A stretch of DNA of 64,000 bases from the NCBI GenBank assembly GCA_964016985.1, contig OZ024824.1, forward strand, positions 43,058,660-43,122,659. Reading direction: 5' to 3'. Both the position numbers and the translations under genes were made by a program. The notes under the pieces were generated by a model that had not been told where the DNA came from, searched no databases, and saw only the letters and a program-made list of their open reading frames with translations. Numbering within the stretch: position 1 is the first letter of the stretch; each line of letters starts with the position of its first letter. This document shows, piece by piece, positions 23,118-33,210 of the stretch. The stretch comes from Anodontia alba. Lineage: Eukaryota > Mollusca > Bivalvia > Lucinida > Lucinidae.

Positions 23118-23314
23118 TGTTTAACTTTACCACTCTTTCGGCAAATTCAGCAGACGACAAACTGGTGATAATTTTCTTATTTTCCGAAAAAATAAGCTTT
23201 GACATTTCATGCAACAGTTTGCATAAACTGTCACTGCCGCTTTTCTGGGAACAATAAGAAAAATTATTTAAAAGCGTTGTCTTCTGAAATTGTTACCTAG
23301 CATGCTAAGCGTTA
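23118..23314. mobile_element. MITE-C copy
   Basis: GGCAAATTCAGCAGACGACA, GACATTTCATGCAACAGTTT and GTTGTCTTCTGAAATTGTTA CCTAGCATGCTAAGCGTTAA define a near-complete copy. Confidence 0.73.
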
Positions 23315-23593
23315 ACATTAATGATGAAAACATTATTTAAAGAATTATTGCCAATACTTTGACGTAAGGAAACTTACATCTTTTATGCATTGAGCACTTC
23401 TGTAATGAACAGAAAATATCAATATAATAATTTCTGTATCAATATAATCAGGTAACCCCCTATTTAATTATACAGGGAAAAAAGTGTTTCCTTATTACAT
23501 TACTTCTTTCCTTTCAGGGTAGATCCATTTTCAGAAGAGAGGCGGTGTATAGGAAGGCAATCAGGTTTACAAAAGTTGTCGCCCTTGTCAATC

Positions 23594-25038
23594 AAAAGCG
23601 CTGCAAGCACTGTGCCATGCCCCGCCACTGCACTTACATCAAGCAAGTGCCATACCTCTGTCAAAAATGGACGGTGCATTAGTCTTCCCCTAAATAAAGC
23701 TGACATGGTGATATGACTGAGTTGACTATTTTCAATGTTCAAAGGGCCATAACTAAAAAAGTAAGTATACCAGACTTACAGTTCTCGTTTTCTGCAGATC
23801 CCCTCATGGTGCTTCACATTCGTGTTAAATTTAGAAATAGATCACAGAAACTGTTATTTTCAATGTTCAAAGACCCATAACCCAAAGAGTAACTAAGCCA
23901 GACTTAAGGTTCTTGTGTTCTACATGTTATCTTATGTTGCTTTACATTTTTGCAAGGCTTCAAGAAAACCCAAGTTATAGAAAGTGCACAATTATATGAC
24001 TGGGATCACTATTTACAATGTGCAAAGGGCAATAACTCCAAAAGCAAGTAATTCAGAGTAACGGTTCTTGTGTTCTGCACATCATATCATGGTGATATAC
24101 ATTTACATAAAGTTTCAAGAAATTATCTCAAACAGTTTTCAAGTTACAGAAATCACTATTTTCAATGTTCAAAGTAGATTAAGCAGAATTAGGGTTCTAT
24201 GTTCTACACTTCATCTTATGATGATTTATAACTGTGTGAAGTTGTATTAAAATATCTGAAACGGTTTCTAACTTACAGAGCTGACACGAGTACATGGTAG
24301 AAATGGACATTTTCAATATTAACTATGTTCAAAGGGTGGTATCTACAAAAATAGGTTAACCAGAGCTATGGTTCTCGTGTTCTTCACATCCTCTCGTGGT
24401 ATTTTACATTTGTGAGAAACATTATGAAAATATCTCAAACGGTTTTAAAAACAGAAATGGCTATGTTCAATGTTCAAACGGCAACAACACCAAAAGTAGG
24501 CAAACCAATTATGGTTCATGAGTTCTGCACGTTTTCTTATGGAGCTTAAACTTTGACTAAAGTTTCATCAAACTATCTAAAACAGTTTCCAACTTATAGA
24601 GCGGACACTAGTACATGGTAGAAACGGCTAGTTAATATTTACGATGTTCAAAGGGCTGTAACTCCTAAGGTAGGTTAACCAGAGTTATGGTTCTTCTGTT
24701 CTGCATGTTGTCTTATAGTGTTACACATTTGTGTGATATTTGGTGAAAATATCACGATCGGTGTCAGAGTTATGGAGCGGACACGAGTACATGGTAGAAA
24801 TGGCTATGTTCAATGTTCAAATGGTAATAACTCAAAAAGCAGGCAAAATAGAGTTATGGTTCATGTGTTCTGTACATCGTCATATGGTGCTGTACATTTG
24901 TGTGAAGTTTCGTGAAAATATCTTAAAAGGTATCAGAGTTATGGAGCGGACACGGAATTATGAAGCGCTGACGGACGGACACTCAAAATTTAGGACGGTA
25001 TAACATAATACCTCTCCACCTTTTTGTGGCGGGGCATA
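23594..25038 (+). mobile_element. Tandem-core ACGG element, GGCGGGG terminus
   Basis: Begins AAAGCGCTGCAAGCACTGTG CCATGCCCCGCC. The core is about eight units of 130-165 bp (TTCAATGTTCAAAGGGC, AACCAGAGTTATGGTTC, TTCTGCACAT, GAGCGGACACGAGTACATGG). It ends GACGGACGGACACTC, ATAATACCTCTCCACC and TTGTGGCGGGGCATA. The terminal CTCCACC/GTGGCGGGG can form a hairpin. Confidence 0.72.
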
Positions 25039-25203
25039 GAAATGACGGAAAATCTAAGATCTACTAAATGCATCCTCCATTCAGGGTATAGAGAACTAAT
25101 TATTTTTCCCCAAACAGCTCCATACTAATTCCATTTTTTTAGTAGTTAAGAGTTCTTTTCATGGTATGGCTGGGATTCCAAACTTTGTTTAAATTAAAGA
25201 CTT

Positions 25204-25447
25204 GGGCCCAGTTGTTCAAAGCTAACGACATCGTTAGTTAACAATTCGTTAAAATTTACATCGAGTGATACGCAAATATACTGAAATTTTTTGCTGAAAA
25301 AATGTGAGTAGCTTTTGCAGTGCAAAAGCTACTCACATTTTTTCAGCAAAAAATATCGGAATATTGTATATTGAATCCGCTAAAACAGTTAACGAAATGA
25401 CACTTAACGAGCTCGTTAAGCTAACGACGCTTTGAACAATTGGGCCC
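25204..25447 (+). mobile_element. MITE-E, complete, with 6-bp flanking duplication
   Basis: GGGCCCAGTTGTTCAAAGCT and the inverted TTTGAACAATTGGGCCC bound 244 bp. AGACTT stands on both sides (25198-25203 and 25448-25453). The central hairpin, about 25287-25355, is nearly perfect. Confidence 0.8.
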
Positions 25448-25857
25448 AGACTTAACACAATAAAATGAATAAGAAAAACCGCCACCGACACTCAATTTGC
25501 TGAAATCAAAATTGAAATTTTGAAGTGTCACTTCTTCTTTTGGTCCGGCAAACACAAACAGAAACATTTATTTTGTTTTAAACAATCATGAAATTACAGA
25601 GACATTTTTCTTTCTCCTTATTAAAAATAAATTCAATCATTTTTATTATCTACAAATCACAGACCGCCTTATATAAAATAACTACCTTTTTGCACCAGCC
25701 AGAAATGGTTTCCTGTGCCCTACACATTAAACCCACTTAAAATTTGTAGGACAAACACTTGGCTGACTGACATAATCTTATATGAGACAATGTTGAGATT
25801 TGTATAAGGAGCTTATGAACGAGGAAATATAAATCAAATTTTAATTTTATAGTCAAC

Positions 25858-26170
25858 ATACCGTATTTACCCTAAATATTCAGACAGACATGCTTGAGCG
25901 AGCACTGTAAATCCAGATCAGCCAGCTCCGACAATCTGACAAGGAACTGAACTGCGATAAGGCGCGATTCGACAAAATAATATTGCAGTTTAACAAATCG
26001 AGTCCAACCAAATCATTCGAATATTTAGATCAATCCTATTAGTAATCGATTAATCTGCCACTGTGAATACTTTATTTACTCTAAGTATTGATACAGACAG
26101 AAGCAAACAATGTAGACCCAGATCAGACACCGCAAGTTTAATTAGGGTCAACACTGTTATCCACTCATCC
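25858..26170. mobile_element. Two partial MITE-B copies
   Basis: TACCGTATTTACCCTAAATA (25862) with GAGCGAGCACTGTAAATCC, and TTATTTACTCTAAGTATTG (26081) with GCAAACAATGTAGACCCAGA TCAGACACC. Confidence 0.55.
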
Positions 26171-26446
26171 AGCGGTTTTTGACACAACCACGGGTAATAA
26201 AATTGCCGTGTGAAGGTCCTAAAACGTCTCCCCGAACTTCAGTATAATGTTGTTTATATTCTCTGGTCCTTTGTAATCATTCGGGGATTTTTGAAAATTT
26301 ATTAGGATCACTGATGAGGCCTAATTGATCGAAACTAGCTAGTCTGATCAAGAAAACATGACACTGCCATATTTTCGATATTTTGTGTAAAAGTGTTCTT
26401 TGCTCCCAAGGGGCATTTGTTTAGAATGTATTGTTTATTTAAACAC

Positions 26447-26641
26447 TTTCCATGCTTTAGGCAAATTCAGCAGACGATAAACTGACGATAGTTGTCTTAC
26501 TTTTCCTAGACAACAGGATCTGACACTTCATGAAAATTATCTCCTAAGGAGATAATTTGCATTAAGTTTTAAATCCTATTTTCTAAGAAAAATATTTCAA
26601 AATTTGGTCCGCTGGAATTTTTACCCAGCATGCAAAGTGTA
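26447..26641. mobile_element. MITE-C copy
   Basis: GGCAAATTCAGCAGACGATA at left, GGTCCGCTGGAATTTTTACC CAGCATGC at right, and the centre AATTATCTCCTAAGGAGATA ATT. Confidence 0.73.
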
Positions 26642-26785
26642 AGTAACATACGGCGGGGAGTGAAGATGTCCGGATATTAAGGGTTAATTCGGTACATGGA
26701 ATATGAATTGTTGAAATGCAACCATTCTGTTATCTATTTGTACGCTATTCCCTACTGACTCTGATCCTTGCTGTTCTAGAATATT

Positions 26786-28722
26786 CCGTACAGGCCGGGT
26801 CCCGAGAATATAAAACTTTTTCTAGCTCAACTCAGAAGAGCATGAAATTTTCTTTGCTAATAAAATTTTTCATACTAATAAGCAGAGAAATTTTCTTGCT
26901 CAGCTATGTTTAGCAAGGAAAAATTTGTAATTTGTAGTACTTTGAGATCTATTACAAAATGTAGCAGGACAAATTACACGCTCAGCTGAGTTGAGCATAA
27001 AAAAAAGTTTTATAACGTTGGGCCGGACTGCATGGATGCGAAGATTGTAAGTCTCCTTGCCTGTGTCAAAATACAAGCTATGTTTAGCGAGGAAGAATTT
27101 GCAATTTGTAGTACTTTGAGATTTATTAGCAGGACAAATTTCATGCTCAGCTGAGTTGAGCATAAAAAAAGTTTTATAACGTTGGGGCCGGACTGCATGA
27201 ATGCGAAGATTGTAAATCTCTTGCCTATGTCAAAGTACAAGCTATGTTTAGCGAGGAAGAATTTGCAATTTGTAGTACTTTGAGATTTATTAGCAGGACA
27301 AATTTCATGCTCAGCTGAGTTGAGCATAAAAAAGTTTTATAACGTTGGGGCCGCACTGCATGAATGCGAAGATTGTAAGTCTCTTGCCTATGTCAAAATA
27401 CAAGCTATGTTTAGCGAGGAAGAATTTGCAATTTGTAGTACTTTGAGATTTATTAGCAGGACAAATTTCATGCTCAGCTGAGTTGAGCATAAAAAAAGTT
27501 TTATAACGTTGGGGCCGCACTGCATGGATGCGAAGATTGTAAGTCTCCTTGCCTATGTCAAAATACAAGCTATGTTTAACGAGGAAGAATTTGCAATTTG
27601 TAGTACTTTGAGATTTATTAGCAGGACAAATTTCATGCTCAGCTGAGTTGAGCATAAAAAAGTTTTATAACGTTGGGGCCGCACTGCATGAATGCGAAGA
27701 TTGTAAGTCTCGTGCCTATGTCAAAATACAAGCTATGTTTAGCGAGGAAGAATTGGCAATTTGTAGTACTTTGAGATTTATTAGCAGGACAAATTTCATG
27801 CTCAGCTGAGTTGAGCATAAAAAAGTTTTATAACGTTGGGGCCGCACTGCATGAATGCGAAGATTGTAAGTCTCGTGCCTATGTCAAAATACAAGCTATG
27901 TTTAGCGAGGAAGAATTTGCAATTTGTAGTACTTTGAGATTTATTAGCAGGACAAATTTCATGCTCAGCTGAGTTGAGCATAAAAAAAGTTTTATAACGT
28001 TGGGGCCGCACTGCATGGATGCGAAGATTGTAAGTCTCCTTGCCTATGTCAAAATACAAGCTATGTTTAACGAGGAAGAATTTGAAATTTGTAGTACTTT
28101 GAGATTTATTAGCAGGACAAATTTCATGCTCAGCTGAGTTGAGCATAAAAAAAGGTTTTATAACGTTGGGGCCGCACTGCATGGATGCGAAGATTGTAAA
28201 TCGCCTTGCCTGTGTCAAAATACAAGCTATGTTTAGCGAGGAAGAATTTGCAATTTATAGTACTTTGAGATTTATTAGCAGGACAAATTTCATGCTCAGC
28301 TGAGTTGAGCATAAAAAAAGTTTTATAACGTTGGGGCCGCACTGCATGGATGCGAAGATTGTAAGTCTCCTTGCCTATGTCAAAATACAAGCTATGTTTA
28401 GCGAGGAAGAAATTGCAATTTGTAGTACTTTGAGATTTATTAGCAGGACAAATTTCATGCTCAGCTGAGTTGAGCATAAAAAAAGCTTTTATAACGTTGG
28501 GGCCGCACTGCATGGATGCGAAGATTGTAAGTCTCCTTGCCTATGTCAAAATACAAGCTATGTTTAGCGAGGAAGAATTTGCAATTTGTAGTACTTTGAG
28601 ATTTATTAGCAGGACAAATTTCATGCTCAGCTGAGTTGAGCATAAAAAAAGTTTTATAACTTTGGGACCGGACTGCATGGATGCGAAGATTGTAAGTCTC
28701 CTTGCCTATGTCAAAATACACA
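26786..28722. repeat. 164-bp satellite array with inverted left end
   Basis: GTTTTATAACGTTGGG recurs near 27007, 27171, 27334, 27498, 27662, 27825, 27989, 28155, 28320, 28485 and 28651, a period of 163-166 bp. Units contain CTCAGCTGAGTTGAGC and GTAGTACTTTGAGATTTATT. At the left edge, 26786-26880 is a diverged unit in inverse orientation. Minus-strand ORFs of 86-138 codons are repeat read-through. Confidence 0.9.
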
Positions 28723-28943
28723 CCAAAACTTACTTAGTTTGTCATTCAAGTTAGGATACTACCGTAGACTTGATTGGCGTGATCAAGTATAAAGTAAGTG
28801 CCTTACGCGTTCGAAAGTTACCATTATCTGAAAGACGAAGCTTGCCCATGTTTGATGCATGAAATAAGGATAGCAGATTTTCGAATCTATCGATGTTTTC
28901 AACAAGAAACACTGGAACATTAGGGCTTATTTCTGTTGATAGA

Positions 28944-29079
28944 GTTTCACGCCAAAGAATGTGCAGAAGTACTGGTTAACCGCTAAGAAGACTAGGTCGG
29001 CCCAGAAAAAGTATGGTAAGGTAAACTGACTGGCTCGACATGACCTTAATAGTGTTGACTTGGCCGTTAAACTCAAACC
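28944..29079 (+). mobile_element. Diverged fragment of the same SINE family
   Basis: Shares AATGTGCAGAAGTACTGGTT, AACCGCT, GACTAGGTCGGCCCAG and GTGTTGACTTGGCCGTTAAA with the SINE body, with more substitutions than the 51.2-kb copy. The tRNA head is absent. Confidence 0.65.
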
Positions 29080-29252
29080 CAACCAAATATCCTCCTGGTT
29101 GTTTGTGTATGGGTATTTGTACACGTTAGGGTTATAATATTTTTGTGAAATACCCGTAGTCTTTTAATAGTCTGAGAGTCGCCAATATGAATCAGCTTGT
29201 ATCACAATTTCTGTTGTAGCTTATGAACATCACCAATTTCGGAAAAAAAGTA

Positions 29253-29583
29253 CAGTTGACTCCCGTTATCTCGATTTCGCTTATCTCGAATAGCCGCTTA
29301 TCTCGAAGTGAAAATCTGGTCCCTGCCTAAACATGAACATCTAACAACAGGTAAAAAATATTGTGGAAAAGAGGAGAAATTGCTCCTAAGGAGCAATTTC
29401 TCCTCTTTTCCACAATATTTTCAATATATCCCTAACTTCATGAGTCTAATTACATATATATTTGTTAAATGTGGTCGTTTGAATAATTTTTTCCTCAATT
29501 CTGCAACTCTTATATGTCGAGGTATGGATATCTCGAAATATTTAATAGAGTCCCTTGGAATTCGAGATAACGAGAGTTGACTG
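29253..29583. mobile_element. pogo-like TIR MITE with perfect internal hairpin
   Basis: CAGTTGACTCCCGTTATCTC and the inverted GAGATAACGAGAGTTGACTG are flanked by TA on both sides (29251-29252, 29584-29585). Between them, 29354-29422 is an almost perfect palindrome centred on TGCTCCTAAGGAGCA. Confidence 0.83.
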
Positions 29584-29770
29584 TATTTCAGCTTGCAAGA
29601 CGGTCAAGGCAAAGTTTGAAACTGACGTTCTCCTTTTACGCTGTCTCCTGAATTAATATCTATTGCTGATGTTTTTCCTCGAACGAGAATAATAGCAAAT
29701 CAACTATGTAACATGAATACTTATTTATTAATTTTGTTATTTTGTATATACATTTAACTACTATGATTAC

Positions 29771-29965
29771 TTAACGCTCAGCATGCTGGGTAAAAAAATT
29801 CAGCAGACGACATTTTATACTATTTTTCTTATTTTCCCAGAAAATAGGTTTTGACATTCCATGCAATTTAAAAAGCATGAGATGTCAAAGCCTATTTTCT
29901 GGCAACACTAATAACACTATCATCAGTTTATCGTCTGCTAAATTTGCCCAGAAAGCGATAAATGT
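29771..29965. mobile_element. MITE-C copy
   Basis: TTAACGCTCAGCATGCTGGG, TTCAGCAGACGACATTTTAT, AAATAGGTTTTGACATTCCA and TTATCGTCTGCTAAATTTGC are in family order. Confidence 0.75.
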
Positions 29966-29969
29966 TACA

Positions 29970-30700
29970 TAATGCTTATCTAACATAATTGTTACATAAC
30001 ATAACATATAAAACGATATACATGTACGATATATTCAATTTAAAGGTTGGTAAATGAGCTTCATTTTGTTATAAAACCTTACTTTCTGTAGCATAAAATG
30101 CTATTTGCAAGTAAAATGAACTGTTCCTAGTTTGATTTAAACACACTGAGACCTGGATTGCAAATTTAAGAGAATATCATTTATATAGGAACCTTGCAAA
30201 CTAGGCTACGTAGCCTAGTTAGGCCAAAGGAGATAACTATATTATCAATAAATAGTGACTATATCATAAACGCTTTACATATTTTGAGACATATTCGTAT
30301 ATAATGCATGTTCATGGGAAAAAAATCAATTTATCTCTCAATAGTTTGCATTTTGATCATTAACTGACTGAAAGTTTTAATATCAAAATCCATTTTCTAA
30401 AATAATTCTACGGAGAATATTATTTTCAAAAAAAAAAGCAAACAAAATAAATTTAAAAACTAGAATTAGATGCTCTAGTCGTTGATGTTCTATCATTTTG
30501 TTACATCAGAAGTAGCTCAGATAACAACCTTTAAAACATAAACAAAATACCATACTTATTTTCAAAAGATTCTGGTACATTATAATTTCCAATACAGGAG
30601 GTATGCTCCAAGTGTTCACTGTTTTCTGTTCACTTGACAGATGCTTCTGTACGCTGCGAAAATGTCGGTGTTAATTGTGATCGTATAGTGAAATATTAGC
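29970..30700. other. Unannotated AT-rich stretch
   Basis: No exon or repeat recognised. Confidence 0.35.
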
Positions 30701-30720
30701 AAAAACGTTTGAAGATACGT

Positions 30721-30930
30721 TTTTAAAGGAGCTGAATAAACTTAGTTCATTTCCGCCACTTTGACAAGGGATACTTCCTGTTTGCTCTCCTTTGCTACTG
30801 GTCACTTCTGAGAATGGATCAACTCTAAAAAGAAAGAATTTGCTCTCGTGAGTAGATCCTTTTTCAGAAGGGGGATAAACAAGATTGGCAGTTTCCTCCC
30901 CCGAAAATGTATACATTCCACTTGACTCTT
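30721..30930. mobile_element. MITE-F copy
   Basis: ACTTCCTGTTTGCTCTCC, ACTTCTGAGAATGGATCAAC TCTAAAAAGAAAGAATTTGC TC and the inverted TAGATCCTTTTTCAGAAGG. Confidence 0.6.
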
Positions 30931-31628
30931 TCGGCGCCAAATTTCAGACAACATTTGTCATGTTTTTTTTTTTTTGTTTTTTTTTAAACAAACTAGCGAT
31001 ATGTTCCGTCTCATATGGATCTCCGCTGTTTGCAAAACCCTAATATTATCCCCACTGGCAGTGAAAGAGTTCTTAAGTACTTTTTTCACATGTAGATTGA
31101 GCGTATAGTTACAATAAAAGGTAAGAGAAAAGTCCAGGGAGTGCCACAATCACAAACCGCAGCCCTTCCCAGATCCCAAGAGGAAGAGGAAAACGACAAA
31201 TCTAAACAAGCACAAAACGAACAAACGTACGAAAAGCACTAAGATTAGCTCTCTCTTCCCCAAGCGAGATAATCGCAATACTAAAATGACTGAAAAACAC
31301 AAGAACAAAATGACACACGGAAAGACAGACAAAAAATCGCCTCGTAGAATAAACCACAAAGCAACAAAGAGTAAGACTAACACCGGGACCACCGCCTTAG
31401 AACGGTCAGTAGAGCAAACCACCGACATTTTGTTACGCCAGGAAATGTGCTGAAATAAAATAAAAAGCACTTTAAGAGCCAGCAACACTTTCAAAATGTT
31501 TTTTTATTTTTCTTCTTTATCCATCTTTTTAGTTTCTGGGCAAGCAACACTGGTAGATTTTTTTTTTGTTTTTTGCTTTTTAATTGTGCTGTTATTGCTG
31601 GTGTGTTTGTTTGTTTTTATTTATTTGT

Positions 31629-31800
31629 TTGTAAAGCGGTCTATTTTAAAAAGGAAAGAGTTTACTTACCATGGAAGCAAATTCTTTCTATTTACAGTAG
31701 ACCCTTGGTGTATAGGGCAGCAAACAGGAAGTCACAAAAGTTGTCTTTTATAAAAATAATGAAAAATATACAAAGTGTGTGCAGCCTCCTTAAACGGCTG
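31629..31800 (+). repeat. Dispersed repeat pair, copy 2
   Basis: GTAAAGCGGTCTATTTTAAA, TTCTTTCTATTTACAGTAGA and GGAAGTCACAAAAGTTGTCT, followed by GAAAAATATACAAAGTGTGT. Part of it resembles MITE-F. Confidence 0.6.
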
Positions 31801-31940
31801 GTAATTTATTTAGAACACTTTGCAAAGCCGGACGCACATTCAGAAATATAATGTATCGAGAATCTTTAGTAATCTTTACAGGAATATATTGCTTAATACA
31901 TTGAACGTGTATACAAACAAAATTACTCTTTCGTTAATAA

Positions 31941-32126
31941 TGTTGAGCTAGCTGGGTAAAACTTTCTACAGGTGACATTTTGGTTATCCCAGAAAATAAC
32001 GTTGGCCACTTCATTCATATTGTCTAGACAATTGGCATGAGATGCCAAACCCTATTTACTGGAAAAAAATAATAGCAATATCATCAATGTGTCAGCTGCT
32101 AAAGCCCAGAGAACTGTACAGATTAA
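31941..32126. mobile_element. MITE-C copy, diverged
   Basis: GCTGGGTAAAACTTTCTACA, CAGGTGACATTTTGG, the centre ATTGTCTAGACAAT and TGTCAGCTGCTAAAGCCCAG remain. Confidence 0.65.
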
Positions 32127-32389
32127 CAATATGCTTTCAGAATATTTCATCAAATACAATCGTTCAACGACAACTTATACAACTTAAACAATTGACACCC
32201 CACGGAACTGGCTGACAACCGATGAAAGAGAAGTCGCATACGAAATGCTTACGGTAAAGTTAAAACAAAGGTTTTCACCATTTTATGTGTATATTTTAAA
32301 GGCATATTTGTAATATATGTCTAAGGTAAATTAACCGTTATCTATATGGTTAAGTAGCTTCTGAGGAGATCTCAATTGCCATAACTGCC

Positions 32390-32401
32390 TGCGTCCAGTT
32401 T

Positions 32402-32444
<43 letters not shown>

Positions 32445-32612
32445 TTTAACGAAGTTGTTAGCTAACGTGACGTTAAAATTTCTATCTTGAAATATGGCGA
32501 ACACATTAATATTTTTTTTGCTGAAAGTATTTGAAAACAGCTTAGCTACAACAGTTAACGAGCTTGTCATTAACGAGCTCTTTAAGCTAACTATGCTTTG
32601 AACAACCGGGCC
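32390..32612 (+). mobile_element. MITE-E, diverged, with internal T run
   Basis: A long T run (about 32401-32440), then GTTGTTAGCTAACGTGACGT, GAACACATTAATATTTTTTT, a degraded hairpin and CTAACTATGCTTTGAACAAC CGGGCC at the right. Confidence 0.65.
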
Positions 32613-32689
32613 TAGATGGCTAATATGTGTTCATTGGTAGCAAATAATGACCGTAGAAATTATGCTGTGCTGTTTATTTATTTTCAGCT

Positions 32690-32812
32690 ACCGTAAGTAT
32701 TCCTTAATTCCTTAGTAAAGACCTTAATCAGACCACGGCTTCTGTTGTGTCTGATCCGGATCGACACTGTTTGCTCAGGTCTGTCTGTCCCAATACTTAG
32801 AGTAAATACGAT
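32690..32812. mobile_element. MITE-B copy with both outer ends
   Basis: ACCGTAAGTATTCCTTAATT, GTGTCTGATCCGGATCGACA CTGTTTGCTCAGG and TGTCCCAATACTTAGAGTAA ATACG. The right end resembles the 59-bp minisatellite unit. Confidence 0.68.
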
Positions 32813-33210
32813 AATGACAAATCTGCTGAACATGTCAATAAATGTTTAAGAAAATGAATATCTACGTGCAAAATGTAGCCTTAAAAACAAGACAGCAATA
32901 CTTCTACATAACAATGCTAATGAACCCTGTTAAAGTACACATGCTCTGGGTAACTCATATCATCTAAAAATGCATCCTACGACGGGACTTGTAGTCCCGG
33001 ACTTTCACGTTCGGCATTTGGAAGTTAATGTCATTCTATAAACATATGCTATTTTGTCAATCTTTAAACTGTCAGCCCGTGCTCGGTATGTATGACTGCT
33101 TTGTATACCTAACTTTTAGACATGTCGTAAACAATAACTACTTTTTATAGCAGACTTAAGAAAACATCTAAGTTTGCACTATTTCACAATCATAGTATTA
33201 TTACAATTAC

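Noticed and set aside
26900..28721. Several 86-138-codon minus-strand proteins
   Set aside because: All are the 164-bp satellite read in successive frames.
31150..31494. A 114-residue hydrophobic membrane protein on the minus strand
   Set aside because: It is the complement of a Lys-rich stretch, so hydrophobic codons arise from composition; there is no gene context.
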